Source: UBA5436 sp964346085 (GTDB lineage: Bacteria; Bacillota; Clostridia; Saccharofermentanales; DTU023). From it: a DNA stretch of 42,277 nt. Of this stretch, positions 18,360 to 27,192 are shown piece by piece. Under the pieces are notes generated by a model that was not told the DNA's origin, ran no database searches, and saw only the letters and a list, made by a program, of their open reading frames with translations. The DNA lies in contig CAYFSZ010000005.1 in assembly GCA_964346085.1 (NCBI GenBank), positions 1 through 42,277 on the forward strand, given 5' to 3'. Numbering within the stretch: the first letter of the stretch is position 1; every line of letters starts with the position of its first letter. Position numbers and translations under genes: made by a program.

Positions 18360-19130
18360 TTAATGATGATTCGCTCGTTTTAATTCCAAGATAGGATTCA
18401 TGACAAAATCTCTTTCACGATGATATGGATGCGGAATTTTTAAGGTTTCTGTATTAATTTCTAAATCATCAAAAAAGATAATATCGATATCAATTAATCT
18501 TGGTCCCCATTTCTCTTTACGTTTTCTGCCCATCTCCATTTCGATTTGTTGACATTGCTTTAACAGTTTGAACGGAGAACCCTGATATATAAGTTCGACA
18601 GCAGCATTAACGAAATTAGGCTGATCTGTTTTACCCCAAGGCATAGTTTGAATAAATTCTGATTTTCTCAAATGGCTAACCCCAGATAAGGCCTCCAGCT
18701 TTTCAATTGCTATATGCAATAATTCAACCGAGTTTCCTAAATTGCTACCAAGGCTCAAATATACTAAATTATATCTTTTTCTTTTTTGATGCACTGCCAT
18801 GTATCCGAACTGGCCATCAATTGGTGCATCCGGTTTTTTTAACACAATATCGATTGCAACAATTTTGCTATCAAATTCAAATAACAAATCAATAATTTCT
18901 GTACAAGCATGTTCCAGTAAATCAACGCTTGCCTGTTCAAAATATTTCTCTAATTGCTGAAAGACATCTGCATAGCTTGTTGTTTGCGATAATTCGTCAG
19001 TATCTGCTGCTTCGCAATAGCCAAAGTCCAACACCAAATCGACAATAAAACGCTGTCCTTGCTTTTTTTCAAAATCAAAAACTCCGATATGAGAGAAGAA
19101 AAACATATCTTTCATGATAATTTGTTCCAT
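18360..19130 (-). CDS. folB-folK: Bifunctional dihydroneopterin aldolase / HPPK
   Basis: Fusion of two folate-synthesis enzymes, 256 aa. Residues 1-~118 are FolB (MKDMFFFSHIGVFDFEKKQG, then LKKPDAPIDG). Residues ~120-256 are FolK, the pyrophosphokinase, with YLSLGSNLGN, the GRKRKEKWGPRLIDIDI signature and IPHPYHRERDFV. The fused form occurs in several Bacillota. It sits 12 bases after the kinase-like gene. No other folate gene is in the window. Confidence 0.95.
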   Translation of the reverse strand: MEQIIMKDMFFFSHIGVFDFEKKQGQRFIVDLVLDFGYCEAADTDELSQTTSYADVFQQLEKYFEQASVDLLEHACTEIIDLLFEFDSKIVAIDIVLKKPDAPIDGQFGYMAVHQKRKRYNLVYLSLGSNLGNSVELLHIAIEKLEALSGVSHLRKSEFIQTMPWGKTDQPNFVNAAVELIYQGSPFKLLKQCQQIEMEMGRKRKEKWGPRLIDIDIIFFDDLEINTETLKIPHPYHRERDFVMNPILELKRANHH

Positions 19131-19142
19131 GTATATCTAACA

Positions 19143-20540
19143 TCATTGCAAATCTTCTCTCATTTGATGACAAAGTTTGAGATTTTCTGCAAAAACTCCT
19201 TTTTTGAATTGATATGAAGATTTCTGATGTTGATTTTGTGGCCAAAAATCAATGTCACTCATTTTGATGTATTGGTTGTCGACAAAAACATCAGAAGCTG
19301 CATACTGATTAACTATATGACTTGCAATAAAGTTAGTCAATAAATCCGAGGACAACAAATTATTCTGTAATTGTGCTAAAGTTCGAAGTAAGGTTTCTTC
19401 TTCATCATGATTAAAATTGCCATGATTGAAAACAATGAACATTTCATGAAAAACAGGCATGAAATTAACTGGAGAAATGGTTCTCAACGAATAGTTTTTG
19501 AGAATAATAAATTCTTTTTTTGAATCCGTAATTTTATTTTCAATTCGGAAGAATCTGTGAGTTTGTTTAAAACGTATTCTATTTGTATCCAAGTACGTAC
19601 TGAAAAATCGAAACGCAAGCTGCATAATTCTTTCCTCTGTCAAACCATTTGTAAAGTTTTGATCAATCTGCATATTGCGGAATTTACCCAAAAAATAATT
19701 TGCAAAAGAGTTAGCTTGCAACTTAGGGTCTTGCGAAACGTTACTGTCTTCACAATTAATCTTCGATACGTTCTCTTGATTTTTCTTTTCTGCAATTTTT
19801 GTGTTGCTTACGTTTTGCTTTGACCTCCATACTTCATGATTTTTCTTGTTTTCAAGGCTTTGCGGATAAAATGAAAACCCCTGCATATTGATGGCATTTT
19901 TCATTTCTTTTTGAAACGTTTCAGTAAACGCAGATATCGCTTTGCGCTGTAATCTTTTGTTAATTGCAGTAGGATTTTTGCCCGTAAGTAAAGCAAGTGC
20001 AATCATTGCTAAAGCATAATCTTGATGGTTCAATGTCAATGATTGTTTATGAAGATCTGGCGAGCAAAAACCGTTACTGATGCCTATCTCACCTAATTCT
20101 TTCCAATCAATATCATTATTTTCTGATAAAGTAACATGCTCAAAATCGATTAAATGAATTTGTTCTTTATGGCAAAGAATATGTTCTGGTTTTAGGTCAA
20201 GAAAAAACCAATACAGGCCTGTAATTTGATTCAATGTTAGTATTATTTTTTTAATCTGTAGGATTTTCTTTTCAATGGTATTTGCATCATTTCGGACTTT
20301 TATAATTGCTTGTCCTTCTTGCCAAGAATGTACAATCCATTTTTCACCTAAATAATTGTAAAAACCAAGAACTCTGGGGACTCCTGCCATTTGCAAATTG
20401 GAGAGATAATGAATCACTTTCTTGTCAATAAAGTTTTCTTCAGGCTTTAGGACAACTTTTTGGCCATCACTTTTCACGAAGCCTTGATAGCAACTTTCAT
20501 TTATTCGTTCTAATGAATACACTTCTATTTCGGAAATCAT
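19143..20540 (-). CDS. Divergent protein-kinase-like protein with an unknown C-terminal domain
   Basis: 465 aa. Residues ~1-205 resemble a Ser/Thr protein kinase fold: a candidate ATP lysine K32 (VVLKP), the catalytic-loop equivalent LDLKPEHIL with D115 and K117 kept but His instead of Asn at 120, a DFG equivalent IDFEH with D132, an APE-like CSPDLH, and DYALAMIALALLTGKNP matching the helix-F region. No membrane segment is seen. Residues ~210-465 have no recognised domain; they include a Ser/Asn/Lys-rich linker and a folded-looking tail. Activity is uncertain: it could be a kinase, a small-molecule phosphotransferase or a pseudokinase. AGGTGA precedes the ATG. It probably heads a unit with folB-folK. 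Confidence 0.6.
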   Translation of the reverse strand: MISEIEVYSLERINESCYQGFVKSDGQKVVLKPEENFIDKKVIHYLSNLQMAGVPRVLGFYNYLGEKWIVHSWQEGQAIIKVRNDANTIEKKILQIKKIILTLNQITGLYWFFLDLKPEHILCHKEQIHLIDFEHVTLSENNDIDWKELGEIGISNGFCSPDLHKQSLTLNHQDYALAMIALALLTGKNPTAINKRLQRKAISAFTETFQKEMKNAINMQGFSFYPQSLENKKNHEVWRSKQNVSNTKIAEKKNQENVSKINCEDSNVSQDPKLQANSFANYFLGKFRNMQIDQNFTNGLTEERIMQLAFRFFSTYLDTNRIRFKQTHRFFRIENKITDSKKEFIILKNYSLRTISPVNFMPVFHEMFIVFNHGNFNHDEEETLLRTLAQLQNNLLSSDLLTNFIASHIVNQYAASDVFVDNQYIKMSDIDFWPQNQHQKSSYQFKKGVFAENLKLCHQMREDLQ

Positions 20541-20609
20541 ATTTCACCTCGCACTTCCATCTTAATCGATAGAAAGAAGTGAAAAGGAATTATTTTTTGT
20601 AAAAACTTG

Positions 20610-20651
20610 AAAAATGAGAAAAGAGATTCATGAATTAATTCATGAATCTCT
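20610..20651 (-). terminator. Palindromic terminator after clpX
   Basis: A perfect 28-base inverted repeat (20623-20650, GAGATTCATGAATT and its complement), followed on the minus strand by a T-rich tract. It separates clpX from the kinase-like gene. Confidence 0.8.
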
Positions 20652-20682
20652 CATTTCATCATTATGAATAAAAATTCAAATA

Positions 20683-21966
20683 TTACGCTGACTCTTCCTC
20701 AACATAAATATACTCTGGCTGCTCACCCTCAAGCACCGTTGCTTCGTGTATTATAACTTTTGCGATATTTCCTTCTGAAGGTACTTCATACATAATATCA
20801 ATCATCATTTTTTCTAAAACAGAACGTAATCCTCTTGCCCCTGTTTTGAGTGCAATCGCTTTTTGAGCAACTGCCTTAATTGCATCATCTGTGAATTCCA
20901 ATTCTGCATTATCATAATGCAATAATTTTTGGTACTGCTTTAACAAAGCATTTTTCGGTTCTTTCAAAATTTTCACCAATGCTTCACTATCTAATCCTTC
21001 AAGCGTAACAATAACGGGAACACGCCCGACAAATTCAGGAATTAATCCGAATTTGAGCAAATCTTCAGGCAATACATGCGATAAAATTTCTCCTGTTTCT
21101 CTCTCTTCAACTGGTTTGATTTCAGCACCAAAACCGATTGATTTTTTATCAATACGGTTCATAATCGTTTTGCTCAAGCCGTCAAAAGCTCCACCTAAGA
21201 TAAACAAAATATTCGTTGTATCAATTTGCAAGAATTCTTGATGAGGATGCTTTCTTCCGCCTTGCGGAGGTACATTCGCGATTGTACTCTCTAAGATTTT
21301 CAGCAAGGATTGCTGTACGCCTTCTCCGCTGACATCTCGCGTAATTGATGGATTGTCCGAGCGTCTAGTAATTTTGTCGATTTCATCGATATAAATAATA
21401 CCCTTCTCAGCTCTTTCAATATCAAAATCTGCATTTTGAATTAGACGTAACAATATATTTTCAACATCTTCTCCGACATAACCAGCTTCCGTTAAGGCAG
21501 TTGCATCTGTAATTGCGAAGGGAACGTCCAAGATTTTTGCCAATGTTTGAGCAAGTAATGTTTTACCGCTACCTGTTGGTCCAAGCATTAGAATATTACT
21601 TTTGGATAATTCAACATCATCTTCGAAATCATCCTCCACTGGGCTCCAAACCCTTTTGTAATGATTATATACAGACACAGCCAATGTCTTTTTTGCCAAA
21701 TCTTGTCCGATAACATATTTATCTAGCTCTGCTTTAATTTCGACTGGGCTCAATAAAGTAAACTCCTCATCACCTTTGTCTTCTTCAGCATGAACATGTA
21801 ATAAGTCATCGCCTAAGATTTCATCACATAAACTGACGCATTCATTACAAATATAAACGCCAGGACCAGCAATTAGGCGATTAACCTGTGTCTCATCTTT
21901 ACCACAAAAAGAACATTTCAAAGGAGGTTTCTTCTTGCCTTCAAATGTATCATCATGATTTGCCAT
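20683..21966 (-). CDS. clpX: ATP-dependent Clp protease ATP-binding subunit ClpX
   Basis: AAA+ unfoldase that feeds substrates to ClpP, 427 aa. N-terminal C4 zinc finger (CSFC at 18-21, CNEC near 40-43). Walker A is GPTGSGKT and Walker B is IIYIDEIDKI. GYVGEDVE and sensor residues follow. The IGF-like loop that docks on ClpP reads IGFGAE. It starts 5 bases after clpP. Confidence 0.98.
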   Translation of the reverse strand: MANHDDTFEGKKKPPLKCSFCGKDETQVNRLIAGPGVYICNECVSLCDEILGDDLLHVHAEEDKGDEEFTLLSPVEIKAELDKYVIGQDLAKKTLAVSVYNHYKRVWSPVEDDFEDDVELSKSNILMLGPTGSGKTLLAQTLAKILDVPFAITDATALTEAGYVGEDVENILLRLIQNADFDIERAEKGIIYIDEIDKITRRSDNPSITRDVSGEGVQQSLLKILESTIANVPPQGGRKHPHQEFLQIDTTNILFILGGAFDGLSKTIMNRIDKKSIGFGAEIKPVEERETGEILSHVLPEDLLKFGLIPEFVGRVPVIVTLEGLDSEALVKILKEPKNALLKQYQKLLHYDNAELEFTDDAIKAVAQKAIALKTGARGLRSVLEKMMIDIMYEVPSEGNIAKVIIHEATVLEGEQPEYIYVEEESA

Positions 21967-21971
21967 GACAA

Positions 21972-22574
21972 TTAGCCTCTTTTCTCCATAATATGGTCAA
22001 CAATTCCGTATTCAACTGCTTCTTGCGCATCTAACCAACGGTCTCTATCTGTATCTTTTTCGATTACTTCTAATGATTGACCTGTACGATCAGCTAAAAT
22101 TTGGTTTAATTTCTTTTTCATTTTGATAATATGATTTGCCGTAATTTCAATATCTGAAGCTTGTCCTTGAACACCACCTAAAGGCTGATGAATCATAACT
22201 TCTGCATTCGGTAAAATAAATCTTTTACCTTTTGTTCCAGCTGCCAATAGTACAGAACCCATGCTTGCTGCCATACCCATACAAATTGTTTGTACATCAG
22301 ACTTGATATATTGCATGGTATCGTAAATCATTAAACCAGAAGACACTTCGCCCCCAGGACTATTGATATAAAATTGAATATCTTTATTTGGATCTTCTGC
22401 TTCTAAAAACAATAATTGTGCTGTAATTAGGCTTGCCGTACTCTGGTCCACTTGATTGCTTAAAATAATAATTCTTTCTTTTAACAATCTAGAGAAGATA
22501 TCGTAAGAACGCTCTCCACGATTTGTTTGCTCAACAACCATTGGTACTAAATTCATTTGCATATTTTTTTCCAT
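21972..22574 (-). CDS. clpP: ATP-dependent Clp protease proteolytic subunit ClpP
   Basis: Serine peptidase that assembles into a double heptamer, 200 aa. Catalytic Ser104 in GMAASMGS, His129 in MIHQPLGG, and an Asp in the RDRWLDAQEA segment. AAGGAAGG precedes the ATG. The tig-clpP-clpX order is standard, but a terminator lies between tig and clpP. I see no CtsR or CIRCE operator in the leader. Confidence 0.98.
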   Translation of the reverse strand: MEKNMQMNLVPMVVEQTNRGERSYDIFSRLLKERIIILSNQVDQSTASLITAQLLFLEAEDPNKDIQFYINSPGGEVSSGLMIYDTMQYIKSDVQTICMGMAASMGSVLLAAGTKGKRFILPNAEVMIHQPLGGVQGQASDIEITANHIIKMKKKLNQILADRTGQSLEVIEKDTDRDRWLDAQEAVEYGIVDHIMEKRG

Positions 22575-22636
22575 GTTTTGTTTCCTTCCTTTACTTATAT
22601 ATGTATTCTACTGGAAACCTCTATCTCAGCGTCTCT

Positions 22637-22676
22637 TGAAAAACAGGGAGACTATAGATTAGCGATAGACTCCCTG
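22637..22676 (-). terminator. Terminator of the trigger factor gene
   Basis: CAGGGAG/CTCCCTG stem (22644-22650 with 22670-22676) extended by CTAT/ATAG pairing, followed on the minus strand by TTTTT. It lies about 30 bases past the tig stop. Confidence 0.85.
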
Positions 22677-22708
22677 CAGTTAATCTTTATTAAATAATAT
22701 CAAAAATA

Positions 22709-24127
22709 TTATTCTTCGTCTGTAGTTTCATCTTCTTCATGCTCATGCTCATGTTCATGATCATGTCCGCAATCACAATCTGGTCCATGTTCATGATCGT
22801 GATGATGTTCATGCTCTTCAATCTCTGGCTCGACATCAGTTGCTTCTGCATTTTCTTTGATAAAATCCATTGCTTTTTGTCTAGCTAAATCGGAATCGAG
22901 CATTGCTTTTGCACTGTCTCCATCAAATGTTTTCTTCAAATCTTCAAATTCCATTTTGTACATATCTGCATATTTTTGGATTTGAGCATCTCTTTCTTCA
23001 TCTGAGACTTCGATTTTTTCTGCTTCAATAATTGTGTCTAAAACTAATTCAGTTCTAATTTTCTCTTCTGCAGGACCATGTAATTGCATCATTAATGTAT
23101 TTTTATCTAAGCCGAGCATTTGCATATATTGATCCATATTGAACCCTTGCATTTGCATTTGACGGGCTTGATCTTGATACATGCGTTCCATTTCTTCATG
23201 GATGACAACGTGTGGTACATCAATTTCTGCAGCTTTGACAACTTCTTTAATTGCATTGTTCATGAATGTATCATCAGCATGTTTTGTTTTGTTTTCAGAT
23301 AAACGATTTTTGATACTTTCTTTATACTCTTCAACTGTATCGCAATCTTCTGTGACATCTTTGACAAAGTCTTCATCTAATTCTGGAACTTCACGTAATT
23401 TGATTTCTTTTAAGTTGATTGAGAAAACAACATCTTGTCCAGCTAATTCTTTTGAATGATATTCTTCTGGGAATGTTAATTCGATATCAAATTCTTCTCC
23501 AGCTTCATGGCCAATTAATTTTTCTTCAAAACCAGGAATGAATGTGTTGCTTCCGATGACTAATTCATAATTTTCAGCTTTGCCACCTTCAAATTCAACA
23601 TCGTCTTTTTTACCAGTATAATCGATAACAACTGTGTCTCCATCTTGTACTGGACGATCTTCAACTGGTACTAAACGTGAAACTTGTTCTCTTGAACGAT
23701 TAATTTCTCTGTCGATTTCTTCTTCTGTCACTTCTGCTTCAGGACGATATGCAACAACGCCTTTATAGTCACCTAATTTCACTTCTGGTTTAACCGCAAA
23801 AGTACATGAGAATGTCATCCCTTTTCCTGTTCCGATTTCTTCAATTTGCATATTAGGTTGTGAATAAGGTTCAACATTTGATTCTTCTAATGCTTTTTCA
23901 TAAGCAGGTTGTGCAGCAAAGTCGATGGCATCATCATATAAGACGGATTCACCATAATAATTTGTCACCATCTTCATCGGTGCTTTACCTTTTCTAAAAC
24001 CTGGAATCGTGAAGCGTTTTGCATTCTTTTTAAATGATTCTTTTAATGCGTTTTGAAAATCTTCTTCAGCAACTTCTACTGTCATTTTCACCATGCTATT
24101 TTTTAATTGTTCGATTTGAGCAGCCAT
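22709..24127 (-). CDS. tig: Trigger factor with a His/Glu/Asp/Cys-rich C-terminal tail
   Basis: Ribosome-bound chaperone and peptidyl-prolyl isomerase. The ribosome-binding signature reads FTIPGFRKGKAP near residue 45. The FKBP-type domain includes DTVVIDYTGK, followed by the long helical C-domain. The ATG at 24127 has AGGAGG 5 bases upstream; the ATG at 24160 has no such site, so the product is 472 aa. The last ~40 residues are an added acidic tail dense in His, Glu and Asp, with two Cys (GPDCDCGHDH), resembling the metal-binding tail of SlyD. Most trigger factors end without this. The divergent neighbour is a metal-efflux operon. Confidence 0.96.
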   Translation of the reverse strand: MAAQIEQLKNSMVKMTVEVAEEDFQNALKESFKKNAKRFTIPGFRKGKAPMKMVTNYYGESVLYDDAIDFAAQPAYEKALEESNVEPYSQPNMQIEEIGTGKGMTFSCTFAVKPEVKLGDYKGVVAYRPEAEVTEEEIDREINRSREQVSRLVPVEDRPVQDGDTVVIDYTGKKDDVEFEGGKAENYELVIGSNTFIPGFEEKLIGHEAGEEFDIELTFPEEYHSKELAGQDVVFSINLKEIKLREVPELDEDFVKDVTEDCDTVEEYKESIKNRLSENKTKHADDTFMNNAIKEVVKAAEIDVPHVVIHEEMERMYQDQARQMQMQGFNMDQYMQMLGLDKNTLMMQLHGPAEEKIRTELVLDTIIEAEKIEVSDEERDAQIQKYADMYKMEFEDLKKTFDGDSAKAMLDSDLARQKAMDFIKENAEATDVEPEIEEHEHHHDHEHGPDCDCGHDHEHEHEHEEDETTDEE

Positions 24128-24299
24128 ATTTTCCTCCTGCTTGCTGAACTTGCGTCCCATTTATTTTGATTAATTTAATAAACTAGTTGAATGCCTATAG
24201 TAGACTATTTCTCGATTAAAAAGAGTACCATATCACACAAATTTCTGCAATGAATCACAGAGTGCGCATGAAGACTTGATGTTTCTTTCATTTGTCCTA

Positions 24300-24327
24300 T
24301 TTACATACGTATAAAAATGAGTATAAT
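24300..24327 (+). promoter_or_regulatory. Promoter of the HMA / P1B-ATPase operon
   Basis: TTTACA (24300-24305), 16-base spacer, TATAAT (24322-24327), about 55 bases before the first ATG. The inverted repeat at 24335-24356 lies just downstream, where a bound repressor would block transcription. Confidence 0.75.
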
Positions 24328-24334
24328 GAAATTA

Positions 24335-24356
24335 CAATCAAACGATTGTTTAATTG
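24335..24356 (+). promoter_or_regulatory. Candidate ArsR-family operator
   Basis: Inverted repeat CAATCAAAC-GATT-GTTTAATTG with 8 of 9 positions matching, just past the -10. The nearby arsR upstream region shares the string AACGATTG (24341-24348 here, 26927-26934 there). Binding by the neighbouring ArsR protein is inferred. Confidence 0.55.
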
Positions 24357-24380
24357 TTTAATTAAGAAAGTAGGGCTTAC

Positions 24381-24599
24381 ATGAAAAAATCATATAAATT
24401 AGAAAACTTAGGATGTGCTAATTGTGCAGCGAAAATCGAGAATGATATTTCTCATTTACCAGGAGTCAATTCCGCACGCGTTAATTTCATGACTTCAAAA
24501 TTGATTATTGACGCAAACGATGAACAATTTTCAAACATTCTTTCAGAATCACAAAAAATTGCAAACAGATATGAACCTGATTTAAGAATATTGATATAG
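24381..24599 (+). CDS. Free-standing heavy-metal-associated (HMA) domain protein
   Basis: 72 aa, a single HMA fold with the metal site GCANCAAKIE. That sequence form is typical of the N-terminal domain of Zn/Cd/Pb P-type ATPases rather than of copper chaperone CopZ. AGTAGGG precedes the ATG. It ends 7 bases before the ATPase gene, which lacks an HMA domain, so the two look like a split version of one ATPase. It may deliver or sense metal. Confidence 0.88.
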   Translation: MKKSYKLENLGCANCAAKIENDISHLPGVNSARVNFMTSKLIIDANDEQFSNILSESQKIANRYEPDLRILI

Positions 24600-24606
24600 T
24601 GAAGTA

Positions 24607-26523
24607 ATGAAAAGCCAATTGAATCATAAAGAAAGAAAAATTTTATTCCGAATTTGTCTCACCCTTATTACAACAGGTATTTTGCTATTAATACGGGTAT
24701 TTTTCGGAATTACAGAAGCGCAACATCTTTCGATTTTCAAGGGCAATTTTGCGTATCTCCCTTATACAATCGCTTTTCTTATTGTTTATATTATCATTGG
24801 CTATGATATTCTATTAAATGCTTTTCGCAACATCATCAAAGGAACCATATTTGATGAAAACTTTTTGATGAGTATCGCAACAATCGGGGCCTTACTAATT
24901 GGCGAATATTTTGAAGCAATTGCCGTCATGCTATTTTATCAAATCGGTGAATTCCTCCAAAATTATGCCGTTAACAAATCTCGTAAGTCCATTGCTGAGT
25001 TGATGGACATTGCTCCTGAATTTGCAAATATTTTTTTAGATGGTAAATTGCAACAAGTGGACCCCTATGAGATTTCGATTGGAGATGAAATCATTGTCCT
25101 TCCAGGAGAAAGAATTCCATTGGACGGTATCATTCTCGATGGACAATCCAGTCTCAACACTTCTGCTTTGACTGGTGAATCTTTACCGTTAGATGTGGGA
25201 ATCGGAGACGAAGTGTATAGTGGATCTATTAATTTAACCCATCAAATAAAATTGAAAGTCATTAAAGACTTTGATAATTCGACAGTTTCTCGCATTTTAG
25301 AATTAGTCGAAAATGCTTCCGATCAAAAAGCTGAATCTGAAGTTTTTGCAACGACTTTCGCAAAATATTATACCCCGATTGTTGTTATTTCCGCTCTTTT
25401 TCTTGCTCTATTACCTCCTCTTCTACTTCAAGAATCTTTCGCAATTTGGATTGAGAGAGCACTAATTTTCCTCGTTGTTTCTTGTCCTTGTGCACTCGTT
25501 GTTTCCGTTCCACTGACATTTTTCGGAGGCATTGGAGCAGCTTCAAGAGAGGGAATTCTAGTAAAAGGTAGTAATTACCTTGAGTATTTATCTCGAATGA
25601 AAACTCTTGTTTTCGATAAAACAGGAACTTTAACCTATGGAAATTTTGAATTATTATCTGCAAAAGCAATTATCGGTACAGAAGATGAATTAATCGAAAA
25701 AGCTGCTTTTATTGAATCTTTTTCAACACATCCGATCGCGAAGAGTATGAGCCAATTCCGATCAAGTAAATATATTTTATCTGATGCAACGGACGTACAA
25801 GAGATAGCAGGAAAAGGTGTTGAAATAATCTACAAAGGCATTCATTATGTCGCTGGCAATGATAAATTAATGCTTGAAAAAGGGATTTCCACACCAGAAG
25901 TTAACGAATACGGTACAGTGATTCACGTAGCAGAAAATCATCAGTATCTCGGATATTTAAGAATTGGTGATGCCATTAAAGACGATAGTCCTATAGCCGT
26001 TTCAAAGCTACGCTCCCAAGGATTATCTCAGATGCTTATGCTATCTGGGGACAAAGAACAAAACGCTAAGAAAGTCGCTGAAGAATTATCTTTAGACAAT
26101 TATTACGCAGAATTATTACCAGATCAAAAAGCAGAAAAATTAAAAGAGATCTTGTCTTCCAAAGGCGATGGATTGGTTGGATATGTCGGTGACGGATTAA
26201 ATGATGCTCCAGTATTGGCTCTAGCAGATATCGGAATTGCAATGGGTGGCTTGGGATCTGATGCCGCAATTGAAGCTGCGGATGTTGTCATTATGCAAGA
26301 TCAGCCTTCGAAAATTGCAAAAGCAATCCGTATCAGCAGAAAAACAATGCGTATCGTTAAGCAAAACATTAGTTTTGCACTTTTTGTGAAAATAGGTGTT
26401 TTACTACTCGCTATTCTCGGTCATGCATCCATGTGGCTAGCAGTATTTGGAGATGTTGGAGTTACAATTATCGCAGTATTTAATGCATTACGTGTTTTTT
26501 TCGAACGAAGTAAACCGATATAA
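24607..26523 (+). CDS. cadA: P1B-type heavy-metal-transporting ATPase (Zn/Cd/Pb type)
   Basis: Membrane pump that exports metal ions using ATP, 638 aa. Actuator TGES, transmembrane CPC at 293-295, phosphorylated Asp337 in DKTGTLT, the HP motif (THPIAKS) and the hinge GDGLNDAPVLA are all present. The CPC with a CadA/ZntA-like context suggests Zn, Cd or Pb rather than Cu; the exact metal is inferred. The N-terminal metal-binding domain is absent and is encoded by the gene just upstream. It converges on arsR, with only 3 bases between the two stop codons. Confidence 0.93.
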   Translation: MKSQLNHKERKILFRICLTLITTGILLLIRVFFGITEAQHLSIFKGNFAYLPYTIAFLIVYIIIGYDILLNAFRNIIKGTIFDENFLMSIATIGALLIGEYFEAIAVMLFYQIGEFLQNYAVNKSRKSIAELMDIAPEFANIFLDGKLQQVDPYEISIGDEIIVLPGERIPLDGIILDGQSSLNTSALTGESLPLDVGIGDEVYSGSINLTHQIKLKVIKDFDNSTVSRILELVENASDQKAESEVFATTFAKYYTPIVVISALFLALLPPLLLQESFAIWIERALIFLVVSCPCALVVSVPLTFFGGIGAASREGILVKGSNYLEYLSRMKTLVFDKTGTLTYGNFELLSAKAIIGTEDELIEKAAFIESFSTHPIAKSMSQFRSSKYILSDATDVQEIAGKGVEIIYKGIHYVAGNDKLMLEKGISTPEVNEYGTVIHVAENHQYLGYLRIGDAIKDDSPIAVSKLRSQGLSQMLMLSGDKEQNAKKVAEELSLDNYYAELLPDQKAEKLKEILSSKGDGLVGYVGDGLNDAPVLALADIGIAMGGLGSDAAIEAADVVIMQDQPSKIAKAIRISRKTMRIVKQNISFALFVKIGVLLLAILGHASMWLAVFGDVGVTIIAVFNALRVFFERSKPI

Positions 26524-26526
26524 TTG

Positions 26527-26907
26527 TCACTTTAACTCTAATTCATCCATCGGACAAATCTCAGAAAAATAACTTTCAATTGTTTTATGAATTAATGAAG
26601 CTAATTCACTATTTGCTAATTTATAATAAACTTCTTTTCCTTCTCTACGACTGACAATTAAGGAATTTAATTTCAAGCTTTTTAGATGATGTGAGACAGC
26701 TGCTTGACTCATGCCAACAGCAGAAGCGATATTAATCCCACATTCTTCCGTGTGACACAAAAACCAAAGAATTCTCAATCTAGTTCCATCAGATAATTGT
26801 TTGAATAGATTTGCTGCATCAATGAAATCTTCCTCCGGAGGCATTTTTTCTATTAATTTATCAGCAATTTCATTATGATGATGTGGCAAATGTGAGTGCA
26901 TAAACAA
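26527..26907 (-). CDS. ArsR/SmtB-family metal-responsive transcriptional repressor
   Basis: Winged-helix repressor that releases DNA on binding metal. The recognition helix region is GMSQAAVSHHLKSL, preceded by LCHTEECGINIA whose Cys pair matches the alpha-3 metal site region. The wing reads RREGKEVYYKL. The N-terminus is His-rich (HSHLPHHH). The start is probably the TTG at 26907, with GGAGG 5 bases upstream, giving 126 aa; an ATG at 26901 is also possible. It converges with the P1B ATPase. Control of that operon and of itself is inferred from shared upstream motifs. Confidence 0.88.
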   Translation of the reverse strand: MFMHSHLPHHHNEIADKLIEKMPPEEDFIDAANLFKQLSDGTRLRILWFLCHTEECGINIASAVGMSQAAVSHHLKSLKLNSLIVSRREGKEVYYKLANSELASLIHKTIESYFSEICPMDELELK

Positions 26908-26926
26908 AGTTTCCTCCACGAATAAT

Positions 26927-26963
26927 AACGATTGAAATCGACAATCAAGTACTTTCATTATAA
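26927..26963 (-). promoter_or_regulatory. arsR promoter -10 and candidate operator
   Basis: Minus-strand TATAAT at 26958-26963 has only a weak -35. Downstream of it, toward arsR, GATTG (26930-26934) and CAATC (26942-26946) form an inverted repeat, and AACGATTG is shared with the ATPase promoter. Autoregulation is inferred. Confidence 0.45.
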
Positions 26964-26990
26964 ACAAGAAAATTAACATTGAAAATCTTC

Positions 26991-27019
26991 TTGACATATT
27001 TATTTTAATTTCATAGAAT
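26991..27019 (+). promoter_or_regulatory. Promoter of tRNA-Arg(ACG)
   Basis: TTGACA (26991-26996), exactly 17 bases, TAGAAT (27014-27019), 18 bases before the mature tRNA. Confidence 0.85.
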
Positions 27020-27037
27020 TGTTAAGCAATCAAAAAC

Positions 27038-27114
<77 letters not shown>

Positions 27115-27115
27115 T

Positions 27116-27148
27116 AAACTGTTCTTCACTCGAAGGACAGTTTTTTAT
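27116..27148 (+). terminator. Terminator of tRNA-Arg(ACG)
   Basis: Stem 27116-27127 with 27132-27143 (AAACTGTTCTTC pairing with GAAGGACAGTTT, one wobble), loop ACTC, then TTTTTT on the plus strand. Confidence 0.85.
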
Positions 27149-27192
27149 TTTCTACACTTTCAGACTCAAAGATGTCGATCTTAGTTCGAACA

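Noticed and set aside
22575..22636. CtsR or CIRCE heat-shock operator ahead of clpP
   Set aside because: No sequence resembling either operator could be found in the leader.
27149..27192. Terminator for the lipoprotein gene formed by the tRNA terminator read on the minus strand
   Set aside because: On that strand the stem is not followed by a T run.
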